The notes under the pieces are model-generated. The model had not been told where the DNA came from. It saw nothing but the letters and a program-made list of their open reading frames with translations, and did not search any database. DNA of 61,671 nt, from positions 1 through 61,671 of the forward strand of contig JAKSTJ010000011.1 in assembly GCA_024402635.1 (NCBI GenBank), given 5' to 3'. Shown piece by piece: positions 53,933 to 61,671 of this stretch. The translations under genes and the position numbers were made by a program. The stretch comes from Treponema sp. (lineage in GTDB: Bacteria; Spirochaetota; Spirochaetia; Treponematales; Treponemataceae). The stretch's first letter is position 1. Every line of letters starts with the position of its first letter.

Positions 53933-54490
53933 ATGAAAAAAGACTTTGGACCACAAACTTTTATGTACCCGATGCCAGTTCTTATTATTGGAACTTATGA
54001 TGAAAATGGAAATGCAGATGCAATGAATGCTGCTTGGGGTGGAATTCATGATACAAATCAGATTGGAATTTGTCTTGATAAATCTCACAAGACAACAAAA
54101 AATATTATGGCAAAAAAAGAGTTTACAGTAAGTTTTGCTGATTCAGCTCATGTTGCTGCCTGTGATTATGTTGGAATTGTAAGTGGAAATAGTGAACCAG
54201 ATAAAATTAAAAAAGCAGGTTTTACTGTTTCAAAAGCAAAAAATGTTGATGCCCCTGTAATTAATGAACTTCCAATGACTCTAGAATGTCGTCTGGTTAA
54301 ATTTGAAGAAGATACAGATTTTCTTTATGCAGACATAATTAATGTAAGTGCTGATGAAGAAGTTTTAACAAATGGAAAAATTGATCCTTCAAAATTAAAG
54401 CCAATTACTTACGATCCTGTGAATCATGATTATATTGAACTTGGAAAAGTTGTAGGAAAAGCTTTTAGTGATGGAAAAAATTTGATGTAA
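53933..54490 (+). CDS. Flavin reductase family protein
   Basis: 185 residues. FMN-binding split barrel with ADAMNAAWGG and LDKSHKTTKNI. Same fold group as 26700-27206, different subgroup. Shine-Dalgarno agagg; -10 TATAAT at 53906-53911 with a weak -35. Own terminator at 54494-54535. Confidence 0.87.
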   Translation: MKKDFGPQTFMYPMPVLIIGTYDENGNADAMNAAWGGIHDTNQIGICLDKSHKTTKNIMAKKEFTVSFADSAHVAACDYVGIVSGNSEPDKIKKAGFTVSKAKNVDAPVINELPMTLECRLVKFEEDTDFLYADIINVSADEEVLTNGKIDPSKLKPITYDPVNHDYIELGKVVGKAFSDGKNLM

Positions 54491-54493
54491 AAA

Positions 54494-54535
54494 AAAAGGC
54501 TGCCTATAATTAAAAAATAGACAGCCTTTTCTTAT
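54494..54535. terminator. Terminator between flavin reductase and TM2 genes
   Basis: Stem aaaaggctg (54494-54502) / cagcctttt (54522-54530); A- and T-rich flanks, convergent genes. Confidence 0.8.
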
Positions 54536-54549
54536 AAATCTGTTAGAAA

Positions 54550-55062
54550 TTAATCAACCCAAGTTTTGATTAATAATCCCTGTTTATCTCGTAATACACC
54601 ACAAGCTGCTAAAATCCATTCTACAAAAGACCAGATGCTGCTTACCATAATCATGATTACACCAATGAATGTAAGGAATCCACCTAATGCAATTAAACCG
54701 TCGTCGTAGTAACTAGTAGCAATAACTACAGGTCCCATAATATCAAAAATAAAGCCTAATACTGTAAGAATAACCTGAGTAACTCCAATACCAATTTTTC
54801 CACGATAGAAATTATGGATTCCTAAATTACCAAGGAATATTCCAAGTAAAAGTGTAACAAGTCTTGATTTTTTTGATACAGGACCTTCAGCTGGTTTTAC
54901 AGTAGTAGTTGTTCCTGTAAAAGTTGTTTCAGTTGCTGGAACTGGTTCAGTTGGTGTAACTGCAACTGGTTCTGCTGAAACTTTCTGTACAGGTGTTCCA
55001 CATTCTCCACAGAATGCTGCACCATCTTTTAATTCTGCTCCACAATTTGAACAAAATGCCAT
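54550..55062 (-). CDS. Zinc-ribbon plus TM2-domain membrane protein
   Basis: 170 residues. N-terminal zinc ribbon CSNCG...CGECG (Cys4/7/18/21), a Thr/Pro/Val-rich linker, then a TM2-like domain with two or three membrane segments and the GNLGIHNFYRGKIGIG signature. Function unknown. A diverged paralog lies directly upstream on the same strand. Confidence 0.82.
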   Translation of the reverse strand: MAFCSNCGAELKDGAAFCGECGTPVQKVSAEPVAVTPTEPVPATETTFTGTTTTVKPAEGPVSKKSRLVTLLLGIFLGNLGIHNFYRGKIGIGVTQVILTVLGFIFDIMGPVVIATSYYDDGLIALGGFLTFIGVIMIMVSSIWSFVEWILAACGVLRDKQGLLIKTWVD

Positions 55063-55133
55063 AATTAATTCCTCCTTTTAGCATTTACGAATTAAATATA
55101 TAATTTTTTATGAATTATGAGGTCTGTCCCCAA

Positions 55134-55607
55134 TTAGTCTGTCCATTTTTTTACTGGAAGACCGTTTTTATCTTTTAAAACACCGCAAAGTGCTAAAATC
55201 CATTCTACAAAAGTCCAGATGCTGCAGGAAATTATCAGGAGAACTCCCAGTAATACACAGATTATCTGAGGAATTGGAATCTGATTGTAGAATACTTGAT
55301 TTTCTAAAGCGAAAACTAAAGTGAAGAAGCCTGCAATATACAGAATAAAACCGCCTATAGTCATAGATAGTTGAATCAATGCTCTTTTTATTCTTCCCAG
55401 ATAAAAGTTGTGACTTCCAAAGCTTCCAATTAAGAAACCTAGTAAGAATGTGACTAATCTTGATTTTTTTGAAATTTCCGCTTTATTTGCTTCGACAGTT
55501 ACTGGCATACTGGAATCTGAAGATATTGTATTTACAGGACTTCCACATTTTTCGCAGAAAGACGATGTATCTGAAACTTGTGTTCCACATTTTGAACAGA
55601 ATGACAT
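55134..55607 (-). CDS. Zinc-ribbon plus TM2-domain membrane protein (paralog)
   Basis: 157 residues, same layout: ribbon CSKCG...CEKCG, shorter linker, TM2 signature GSFGSHNFYLGRIKRA and the shared C-terminal SIWTFVEWILALCGVLKDK. Clearly a tandem duplicate of the neighbour. A ctgtcccc motif (55124-55131) lies 3 bp after its stop. Confidence 0.82.
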   Translation of the reverse strand: MSFCSKCGTQVSDTSSFCEKCGSPVNTISSDSSMPVTVEANKAEISKKSRLVTFLLGFLIGSFGSHNFYLGRIKRALIQLSMTIGGFILYIAGFFTLVFALENQVFYNQIPIPQIICVLLGVLLIISCSIWTFVEWILALCGVLKDKNGLPVKKWTD

Positions 55608-55698
55608 TTTCTTCTCCTATTTTTAAGTTTGTGATACAAACAATTTTATAAAACAATTATAATCTAATAATTTGATTTTGAAAATTAAAAATATAGAT

Positions 55699-55747
55699 CT
55701 GTCCCCCTTAAGTACTTAAAGCTTTCTTTATTATACAATGGGGACAG
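55699..55747. repeat. Inverted pair of the GGGGACAG motif
   Basis: ctgtcccc (55699-55706) faces ggggacag (55740-55747) across 33 bp. Further non-coding occurrences are at 38690 (ggggacag) and 55124 (ctgtcccc), with shorter gggacag(a) forms at 34393, 34435 and 41394. The arrangement resembles REP-type palindromic units. Confidence 0.5.
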
Positions 55748-55764
55748 GGATAAAAATACAATAG

Positions 55765-55793
55765 ATGACACATCCCATTTTTTTCTATATAAT
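55765..55793 (+). promoter_or_regulatory. gatC promoter, leaderless geometry
   Basis: ATGACA (55765-55770), 17 nt, consensus TATAAT (55788-55793), then 8 nt to the ATG at 55802. No Shine-Dalgarno. Confidence 0.75.
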
Positions 55794-55801
55794 ATTTTCT
55801 T

Positions 55802-56113
55802 ATGGCAACACAACACAAAAAAATTGACGCGCAGACTCTTGAAAATCTGCTCTATTTATCTAGACTTTCACCAGAAAGTACAAACATGGAAACATTAAAA
55901 AAACAGGTAGATGAAATCGTAGGATATTTTGATATTCTTTCTAAATACGATGACAGTGAAAATCCATATGATGCATACCCAAGCACAGAAGCTGATAAAC
56001 TTCGTGGTGATACTGTTGTTGAAGGTCTTGAAATTTCTGATGTAAAAAAAGTTTCAAAAGACTTTATGGATGGTTATTTCCAGGTACCTAAGGTTCTTGG
56101 AGAGGGTGCGTAA
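55802..56113 (+). CDS. gatC: Asp/Glu-tRNA amidotransferase subunit C
   Basis: 103 residues. GatC signatures LENLLYLSRLSPES and the DILSKYDDSENPYDAYP hook. It stabilises GatA in the GatCAB complex that converts Glu-tRNA-Gln to Gln-tRNA-Gln. Predicted leaderless. gatA follows after a 199-bp GC-rich structured gap; gatB is not in the window. Confidence 0.9.
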   Translation: MATQHKKIDAQTLENLLYLSRLSPESTNMETLKKQVDEIVGYFDILSKYDDSENPYDAYPSTEADKLRGDTVVEGLEISDVKKVSKDFMDGYFQVPKVLGEGA

Positions 56114-56120
56114 ATCTAAA

Positions 56121-56290
56121 GTAACTTCGTTGTTTTTTTTACTTAGCGGGGGCAACGGGGAAGGTGATTGAGTCACCGTTAGATAGATGTACATGAAAAA
56201 CCAAGCTCCCAAAGGCGTTGCGGGAATGTGTCCCGCAGAGAGGGTAGGACGCAACGAAGTGCGGACGTAGGGGGAGACTTTCCCCTTCCT
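56121..56290. other. GC-rich hairpin-dense segment between gatC and gatA
   Basis: Base composition differs sharply from the flanks. Hairpins: ggtga/tcacc (56163-56177), gcggga/tcccgc (56220-56236), gggga/tcccc (56271-56285) and a long-range acttcgttg (56123-56131) / caacgaagt (56252-56260) pair; cgttgcg/cgcaacg is an alternative. No known riboswitch recognised. It could be a repeat insertion or an RNA element controlling gatA. Confidence 0.5.
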
Positions 56291-56312
56291 ATTAAAAGTA
56301 AGGAATATGAAT

Positions 56313-57812
56313 ATGTTATATACAATTAAAGAAGCAAGAGAAGCTTTAAAAAGTGGAAAAACTACAAGTGTGGAACTGGTAAAAGCTGCCAGAGATACAT
56401 TTGAAAATGATAAAAACTCTGCTATTCCTTTAAATGCATTTATTGAAATGTATGAAGATGCAGTAACAAAGGCTGAAGCTGCTGATAAAGAAATTGAAGA
56501 AGCAAAAAAAGCTGGAACTTTGGAAAAACTGTTTGCAGAAAAACCTTTACTGGGACTTCCTTTTGCAAATAAAGATAATATTTCTTCGAAAGGTCACAAA
56601 TTAACTTGTGGTTCGAAAATTCTTGAAGGCTATGTAGCTCCTTATAATGCAACTGTAATTGAACGTCTTGAAAAAGCAGGTGCAATTCCTCTTGGTCGTT
56701 GTAATCAGGATGAATTTGCTATGGGTTCATCTACAGAATATTCAAGTTACGGGGCAACAAGAAATCCAATTAACCGTGAATTTGTTTCTGGTGGTTCTTC
56801 TGGTGGTTCTGCAGCTGCTGTTTCTGCAAATCAGGCTTTATTTGGTATTGGTACTGAAACTGGTGGTTCGGTTCGTTTGCCTGCTTCTTATTGCGGAATT
56901 TATGGTCTTAAACCAACTTATGGTGTATTGAGCCGCTGGGGTGTTGTTGCTTATGGTTCTTCTTTAGATCAGGTTGGTATTCTTGGTCATACTCCTGCTG
57001 ATATTGCTGAACCTTTGGCTGCAATGTGCGGTGTTGATATGTATGATGATACATCTGCTGATTTACCTGCTGCTGATTCATTAAAAAATCTTTCAGCTTT
57101 AAGTGATTCTGATTTTGCTTCTTTAAAAGTTGCTATTCCAAAACAGTTCCTTAAAACTGAAGGTGCTGATGCTGATGTTGTTAAAGCTTTTGCTGATACT
57201 CGTAAATGGTTTGAATCTAAAGGTGCAAAAATTGAAGAAGTTGATTTGCCAATTCTTGATGCTTCAATTGCTGCTTATTATGTAATTGCTCTTTCTGAAG
57301 CTGCATCTAACTTAAGCCGTTTTGATGGTATTCGTTATGGACGCCGTGTTGATAATCAGAAAGGTTATGATGAACTTTATGTTGATACTCGTTCTGAAGG
57401 TTTTGGTCCTGAAGTAAAACGTCGTATTATTATTGGAAACTATGTTCTTTCTGAACAGTTCTCTGGTGATACTTATAAAAAAGGTATGACTGTTCGTGCC
57501 CGTATTCAGAAGGAAGTTGCAGCTGTTTTTGAAAAGTTTGATATTATTTTATGTCCAACTTGTCCTACTGCTGCATTTAAATTAGGTTCTAAAGTTGATG
57601 ATCCTCTTGAAATGTATCTTTCTGACTTGTATACAACTTTTGTTAATCTTGCCCGTATTCCTTCTATTTCAGTTCCTGCTGGAAAAACAGGTAAAGATGG
57701 AATGCCAATTGGTATGCAGTTTGCTGGTCCTATGTTCAGTGAAGCTAAGATTTTGAAAATTGCACAGGCTTGGGAAGAAGCTCATAAAGAATGTGGAATT
57801 CCTGTAAAATAA
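56313..57812 (+). CDS. gatA: Asp/Glu-tRNA amidotransferase subunit A
   Basis: 499 residues from the ATG at 56313, which is 8 nt from aagga; the ATG at 56307 is too close. Amidase-signature Ser-cisSer-Lys triad: Lys in PFANKDNIS, serines in GGSSGGSAAAV and GTETGGSVRLPAS. It releases ammonia from glutamine for transamidation. Paired with gatC upstream. Confidence 0.96.
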   Translation: MLYTIKEAREALKSGKTTSVELVKAARDTFENDKNSAIPLNAFIEMYEDAVTKAEAADKEIEEAKKAGTLEKLFAEKPLLGLPFANKDNISSKGHKLTCGSKILEGYVAPYNATVIERLEKAGAIPLGRCNQDEFAMGSSTEYSSYGATRNPINREFVSGGSSGGSAAAVSANQALFGIGTETGGSVRLPASYCGIYGLKPTYGVLSRWGVVAYGSSLDQVGILGHTPADIAEPLAAMCGVDMYDDTSADLPAADSLKNLSALSDSDFASLKVAIPKQFLKTEGADADVVKAFADTRKWFESKGAKIEEVDLPILDASIAAYYVIALSEAASNLSRFDGIRYGRRVDNQKGYDELYVDTRSEGFGPEVKRRIIIGNYVLSEQFSGDTYKKGMTVRARIQKEVAAVFEKFDIILCPTCPTAAFKLGSKVDDPLEMYLSDLYTTFVNLARIPSISVPAGKTGKDGMPIGMQFAGPMFSEAKILKIAQAWEEAHKECGIPVK

Positions 57813-57834
57813 AAGAATATTAAATACAAATAAG

Positions 57835-57886
57835 AAAGGCTGCCTTTATTGAGTTATTTTTCTCGTTTAAGGGCAGCCTTTTTTTG
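57835..57886. terminator. Terminator after gatA
   Basis: Fourteen-bp stem starting aaaggctgcc (57835) / ggcagccttt (57872-57881) with one G-U, then T-tract. Probably serves both convergent genes. Confidence 0.85.
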
Positions 57887-57904
57887 TTTCCAAGGGATTA
57901 TTTA

Positions 57905-58288
57905 TTATTTCTGCTGTTTTCTGAAAGTTAATCCATTAGTTGTAAGTTTTAATGTGTCACTTGTTAACTTATAATCAGGATATCTGTTTTCTCCGATTAC
58001 AAGAATTCTGGACATATCATTTTCAGCATCAAAATCTATGTTCCAGTTACCCATCTCTAAATCTACAACTTCATCAGTTGAAGAACGTGTTTTTCTGTAT
58101 TCGAAATGGTTTGTTTCCCCTGTTTCAAATACATACTCATAATTGTAAGTTGAGTCACTTGCTTTCCAGGTTCCTTCCAGTGTCATAACATCTGCTAAAG
58201 CTCCGAGGAAATTAGCACATCCCGTAAATAAACTCATTATTGCTAATGTAATTCCAGCAAGTAGAGCAATCTTAAATCTTTTTTTCAT
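57905..58288 (-). CDS. Small lipoprotein, lipocalin-like
   Basis: 127 residues. Signal peptide with lipobox FTGC (Cys24). The mature part has the pattern LEGTWKAS...YEYVFETGETNHFEYRK...GNWNIDF...LVIGENRYPDYKLTSDTLKL, that is, short antiparallel strands as in lipocalin-like domains. Function unknown. Shine-Dalgarno aaaggaga. Confidence 0.78.
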   Translation of the reverse strand: MKKRFKIALLAGITLAIMSLFTGCANFLGALADVMTLEGTWKASDSTYNYEYVFETGETNHFEYRKTRSSTDEVVDLEMGNWNIDFDAENDMSRILVIGENRYPDYKLTSDTLKLTTNGLTFRKQQK

Positions 58289-58405
58289 TAGTAATATATC
58301 TCCTTTAGTTAATGAATTTATTTAATGATGATATATATATTAATAATAATCAAGTGTAAAATATTCTTAATTTTTAATATAATCTGCTATTGGGAGAAAA
58401 TAGAT

Positions 58406-59254
58406 ATGAAGAAAGGTCTTGTTCTGGAAGGCGGTGCCCTTAGAGGAGTTTTTACAGCAGGTGTTTTAGATGCGTTTTTGGATTATGGAATTGAATTTGA
58501 TGGTGTGATTGGTGAATCTGCTGGAGCAATTCAGGGAGTCAGTTATATTTCAAAACAAAAAGGAAGGGCATTTAAAACTACTTATGACTGGTGCTGGAGT
58601 CCTAAATATATGAGCTGGCGTTCACTTTTTTTTACAGGAAATTATTTTAATGTAAATTTCTGTTACAAGAAAATTCCAGAAATGTATCCTATTGATGAAG
58701 AAGCTTTTAAAAACAATCCTGCTGAATTTTACATTGCTTGTACCAATTGTAAAACTGCTGAGCCGTTTTATTATAATTGTAAAGAAATTTCTGTAGATTC
58801 CATTTCTATGAAATATTTGATTGCTTCTGCTTCTATGCCAATTGTTGCCAGAGCAATAAAGATTGACGGACAGAAGTATGTCGATGGTGGAATTGCAGAT
58901 TCTGTTCCAATCAAAAAATTTCAGAGTATGGGTTTTGGAAAAAATGTTGTAATTTTAACTCAAAAAGAAAAACTTGAAGAAGAATTTAATTTTTTTACTC
59001 TTCTTAGCAAAATATTTACTCCCTTTAGAAGAAAATTGATTAAAGCTTTGGAAACTCAGGAAAGAAGATACCTGGAAGTTCAGGATTATATGAAAAAAGA
59101 AGAGGAAGCTGGAAGAGTTTTTATTATTCGTCCTCAGGAAGATCTTGCAGCCGGAGTAATGGAACGGGATCCTGAAAAAATTAAAATAACCTATGAACAG
59201 GGCTATAACGAAGCATTAAGAATTATGGACGACTTGAAAAAGTTTCTTTCATAA
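58406..59254 (+). CDS. Patatin-like phospholipase
   Basis: 282 residues from the ATG at 58406, preceded by gggag; upstream in-frame ATGs would add a spurious hydrophobic stretch. Oxyanion GGALRGVF (9-16), nucleophile Ser38 in GESAG and catalytic Asp160 in DGG form the patatin dyad. Likely a lipid acyl hydrolase in the cytoplasm. Confidence 0.9.
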   Translation: MKKGLVLEGGALRGVFTAGVLDAFLDYGIEFDGVIGESAGAIQGVSYISKQKGRAFKTTYDWCWSPKYMSWRSLFFTGNYFNVNFCYKKIPEMYPIDEEAFKNNPAEFYIACTNCKTAEPFYYNCKEISVDSISMKYLIASASMPIVARAIKIDGQKYVDGGIADSVPIKKFQSMGFGKNVVILTQKEKLEEEFNFFTLLSKIFTPFRRKLIKALETQERRYLEVQDYMKKEEEAGRVFIIRPQEDLAAGVMERDPEKIKITYEQGYNEALRIMDDLKKFLS

Positions 59255-59279
59255 ATGGGTGTATTAAAATAATTTTAAA

Positions 59280-61439
59280 TTAGCCCAAAGGAATTAATGG
59301 AGCCTTAAAACTCATATTTCTTGGAGTTGTCATTCCTGAAAAAAGAATTGTGTAGACATGTTTTGTTTCGTCAACTTTAAGTACAATGCCTTCTCCTAAA
59401 ATATTATGTTTTACTTTGTCTCCTTCTTTTAGTCCTGAAAGTTTTTCCTTTTTCTGAAGAATTTCTTCTGAATCATCAATATAACGTTTTGAATTTCGCA
59501 AGAGATTTTCTGGAAGTTCAACTAAGTATTCCAGATTCTTTTTTTTTGTGTCAAAAATAAATCGGGAAGGGAATCTGAATCCAATACCTTGAGAAGTTCC
59601 TTCTGCTTCTGTTAATATCAATTGTTTCTGAGCTCGGGTAAATGCAACAAAACAAAGCCGGCGTTCTTCTTCCATTGAGGCCTGGGAATCTGTTTTTTTG
59701 CTTGGGAACATATTTTCGTTTAATCCTGCAATGAAAACTACAGGAAATTCAAGCCCTTTTGCAGTATGAATGGTCATAAAGCGGACTGCATTTTTTTGTG
59801 TACCAATATCTGAATTTGTATAAAGGGCAACGTGGGATAAAAAATTTTCCAGGGTACATTCTTCTCCACAAGCGGTTTCATATTCATAGATTGCCTGTTT
59901 TAATTCTGCAAGATTATCCAGTCTTTCCTGGCATCCTTCTGTTCTAAGTGCTATTTCGTAACCAGATTCATTTATTAATGCGCTGAAAACTTCTGAAATT
60001 TGTTGCTTTGAATAGGATTGTGAAAATCTTTCTATAAGATCAATAAATTCCCGGGCTTTTGTGTTTGAAAAAATTTCCTGGTCCAGATTTATTTTAAGAG
60101 CATCGTAATAAGATCCGCCGTTTTTTTCTACATAATCTTTTATAAAATTTATGCGGCGTTCTCCAATGTTGCGTTTTGGTTTATTTACAATTCTTAAAAA
60201 AGATAAATCATCTTTATATGCAATCATTCTAAGATAAGAAAGACTGTCTTTAATTTCCATTCGTTCAAAAAATGGAAGCCCTGAAGAAAGAGTGTAAGGA
60301 ATGGATTCTTTCTGGAAAATTTCTTCCAGTGTTCTGCTGATGTAATGTGCTCTGTATAAAACTACTATATCTCCAAGATTAAAATTTTCTTTTTGAAGTT
60401 CCTTTATTTTTTTTACAATAAACAAAGCTTCGTCTTTAGAAGATTTTCCGTGGAAATATTGAGGCATTACAGAAGTTGTTTCCGAATCTGCCGCTGAAAC
60501 TAAATCTTTTTTTATTCTAAGTTTATTTTTGTCTATTAAAGAATTGGCAGCATTGAGAATTTTTTGTGTTGAACGATAGTTTTTGTTCATTATGATGGTT
60601 TTTACATCTGGGAAGTTTTTGTCAAAATTTAAAAGATAACGAACATCTGCTCCTCGCCAGGTATAAATTGTCTGGTCAGGATCTCCAACAATAAAAAGAT
60701 TTTTATGATAATCGCAAAGAACTTTCATAAGTTCATACTGAATAAAGTCAATATCCTGAAATTCATCTATCATTATATATTCAAGACGTTCCTGCCATTT
60801 CTGGCGTATATCTGAATTTTCCTGAAATATATATAGAACAAACTTTAATAAATCGTTGTAATCAAGACCGAAACATTTTTTTTCCTGATAAAGATATCCA
60901 TAGAAAATAATGTCGTCTGTTTTGGTTGCAGTTAAATATTTTTGATGAAGTTCTTCCAGGGTCATACGAATCATATCATTGTAATAATCTGGATTTTTAA
61001 AAAGTTTACGGATTTCTATCATGTCACGGGCATTTGAGAATGTCATTTGTCGTAAAGTTAATCCCCGTTCTTCGTAAATAATTTGAAGCATTGCATCAAT
61101 ATCTGAATTGTCTAAAACCAGAAAACTTTTTGGATATTGAACAGCATTGGAATCTTCCTGAAGAACTGAAACACAAAAACCATGGAAGGTGGAAATGTAA
61201 CCTGTATCATTGTCTCCTGTTAATTTTCTGATTCTGTTACGCATTTCGTTTGCAGATTTATTTGTGAAAGTAACACAGAGAATGTTTGAAGGAAGAATAC
61301 CTACTTCATTAACAAGGTAAGCAAATCTGTAACTTAAGGCACGGGTTTTTCCTGAACCGGCACCTGCAATTACACGGATAAATCCTTCTGTTGAGAGTAC
61401 GGCTTGTTGTTGTTCTTCGTTTAATTCGTCAAGAAGCAT
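59280..61439 (-). CDS. uvrD: UvrD/PcrA-type DNA helicase
   Basis: 719 residues. SF1A motifs in order: LNEEQQQAV, Walker A AGAGSGKT, Walker B IMIDEFQDID, GDPDQTIYTWRGAD, the KNYRS box, VRFMTIHTAKGLEFPVVF and CFVAFTRAQ. The C-terminal GDKVKHNILGEGIV is the Tudor-like tail that in PcrA binds RNA polymerase. No Shine-Dalgarno; TATAAT (61446-61451, minus strand) is 6 nt before the ATG, so the mRNA should be leaderless. Confidence 0.93.
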   Translation of the reverse strand: MLLDELNEEQQQAVLSTEGFIRVIAGAGSGKTRALSYRFAYLVNEVGILPSNILCVTFTNKSANEMRNRIRKLTGDNDTGYISTFHGFCVSVLQEDSNAVQYPKSFLVLDNSDIDAMLQIIYEERGLTLRQMTFSNARDMIEIRKLFKNPDYYNDMIRMTLEELHQKYLTATKTDDIIFYGYLYQEKKCFGLDYNDLLKFVLYIFQENSDIRQKWQERLEYIMIDEFQDIDFIQYELMKVLCDYHKNLFIVGDPDQTIYTWRGADVRYLLNFDKNFPDVKTIIMNKNYRSTQKILNAANSLIDKNKLRIKKDLVSAADSETTSVMPQYFHGKSSKDEALFIVKKIKELQKENFNLGDIVVLYRAHYISRTLEEIFQKESIPYTLSSGLPFFERMEIKDSLSYLRMIAYKDDLSFLRIVNKPKRNIGERRINFIKDYVEKNGGSYYDALKINLDQEIFSNTKAREFIDLIERFSQSYSKQQISEVFSALINESGYEIALRTEGCQERLDNLAELKQAIYEYETACGEECTLENFLSHVALYTNSDIGTQKNAVRFMTIHTAKGLEFPVVFIAGLNENMFPSKKTDSQASMEEERRLCFVAFTRAQKQLILTEAEGTSQGIGFRFPSRFIFDTKKKNLEYLVELPENLLRNSKRYIDDSEEILQKKEKLSGLKEGDKVKHNILGEGIVLKVDETKHVYTILFSGMTTPRNMSFKAPLIPLG

Positions 61440-61445
61440 AAGAAT

Positions 61446-61474
61446 ATTATAGTTAACAAATGTATAGTAAGCAA
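61446..61474 (-). promoter_or_regulatory. uvrD promoter, leaderless geometry
   Basis: On the minus strand, TTGCTT (61474-61469), 17 nt, TATAAT (61451-61446), then 6 nt to the ATG at 61439. Same geometry as addB. Confidence 0.65.
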
Positions 61475-61520
61475 GGTTTTTAATAAAAATTTATATAAAA
61501 TTATTTTAAGATTATATATC

Positions 61521-61651
61521 AAAAGCGGGTCCCAGTAACGAAAAAAAATAAAGGAAACCTCCCACGAGTCCAGAAATCTTTAGTCGGCATAAACCGAGAA
61601 AGATTTCCTACGCGGGTCCCTCCTTGATTTGTTTTTCTACGTCCCGCTTTT
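61521..61651. other. 131-bp structured element with 9-bp inverted ends
   Basis: Closing arms aaaagcggg (61521-61529) and cccgctttt (61643-61651). An internal hairpin gaaatctt/aagatttc (61573-61580 / 61600-61607) is topped by tcgg/ccga. The 9-mer gcgggtccc occurs twice in direct orientation (61525-61533 and 61612-61620). No target-site duplication seen. It may be an uncharacterised structured RNA or a MITE-like repeat. No reading frame. Confidence 0.5.
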
Positions 61652-61671
61652 AATACATTTGAAGGATCAGG

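Overview
The window is AT-rich, densely coded bacterial chromosome with no rRNA or tRNA gene, no CRISPR array and no full-length insertion sequence. I read it as a gut or rumen-type Treponema (Spirochaetota). The best taxonomic marker is the FabV/Ter enoyl reductase, which resembles the characterised Treponema denticola enzyme along its whole length and has the catalytic Tyr at the same position (240). AddAB, Rpn-type PD-(D/E)XK proteins with EG-repeat tails, many lipoproteins and plant-glycan glycosidases fit. No species is assigned.

Layout. 1-550: gene-free stretch of hairpins bounded by two near-identical terminator stems. 551-14777: membrane protein, Rpn-like nuclease, acyl-ACP thioesterase, very large GH2, D-Ala-D-Ala carboxypeptidase, chorismate synthase, large exported zincin with a propeller-like region, AraC regulator and GH1, nearly all on the minus strand. 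14926-21354: addB-addA, followed by a strong promoter with its own small terminated transcript and a block of short repeats. 21944-26698: FtsH-like ATPase without protease, then a zinc-type operon (Fur-family regulator, znuA, znuC, znuB, lipoprotein). 27306-32667: exported esterase plus two tandem CotH-family kinases. 32731-42282: carboxyltransferase, gltX, second Rpn-like gene, YqeY, beta-helix lipoprotein, NhaC antiporter, aldolase, VTT membrane protein. 42365-48626: type II fatty-acid synthesis cluster acpP-fabH-fabD-fabG-fabF-fabZ-fabV on the minus strand. 48899-61439: MBOAT/DHHW acyltransfer pair, GH43, an SDR, a flavin reductase, two zinc-ribbon/TM2 paralogs, gatC-gatA, patatin and a PcrA/UvrD helicase.

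How the genes work together. GH2, GH1 and GH43, with an exported esterase and a beta-helix lipoprotein, point to use of plant glycans. The fab cluster makes acyl-ACP, with FabV as the only enoyl reductase in view. The zinc operon couples a regulator, a high-affinity importer and an extra exported lipoprotein.

The most unusual content is non-coding or architectural. (1) Both Rpn-family genes have their initiation region inside a hairpin; at 36222 a 16-bp stem covers the Shine-Dalgarno and start codon, as expected for protection of a transposase-like gene from read-through. (2) addB, the VTT gene, gatC and uvrD have a sigma70-like promoter whose -10 lies 6-8 nt before the ATG and no ribosome-binding site, so their mRNAs should be leaderless. 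(3) A consensus promoter drives a terminated small RNA of about 95 nt at 21415-21509. (4) Short palindromic repeats sit at or in gene 3' ends: one supplies the last codons and stop of fabZ, one abuts the stop of the FtsH-like gene, and between fabG and fabF a second, synonymously diverged fabG 3' end is split by an insert of about 88 bp.
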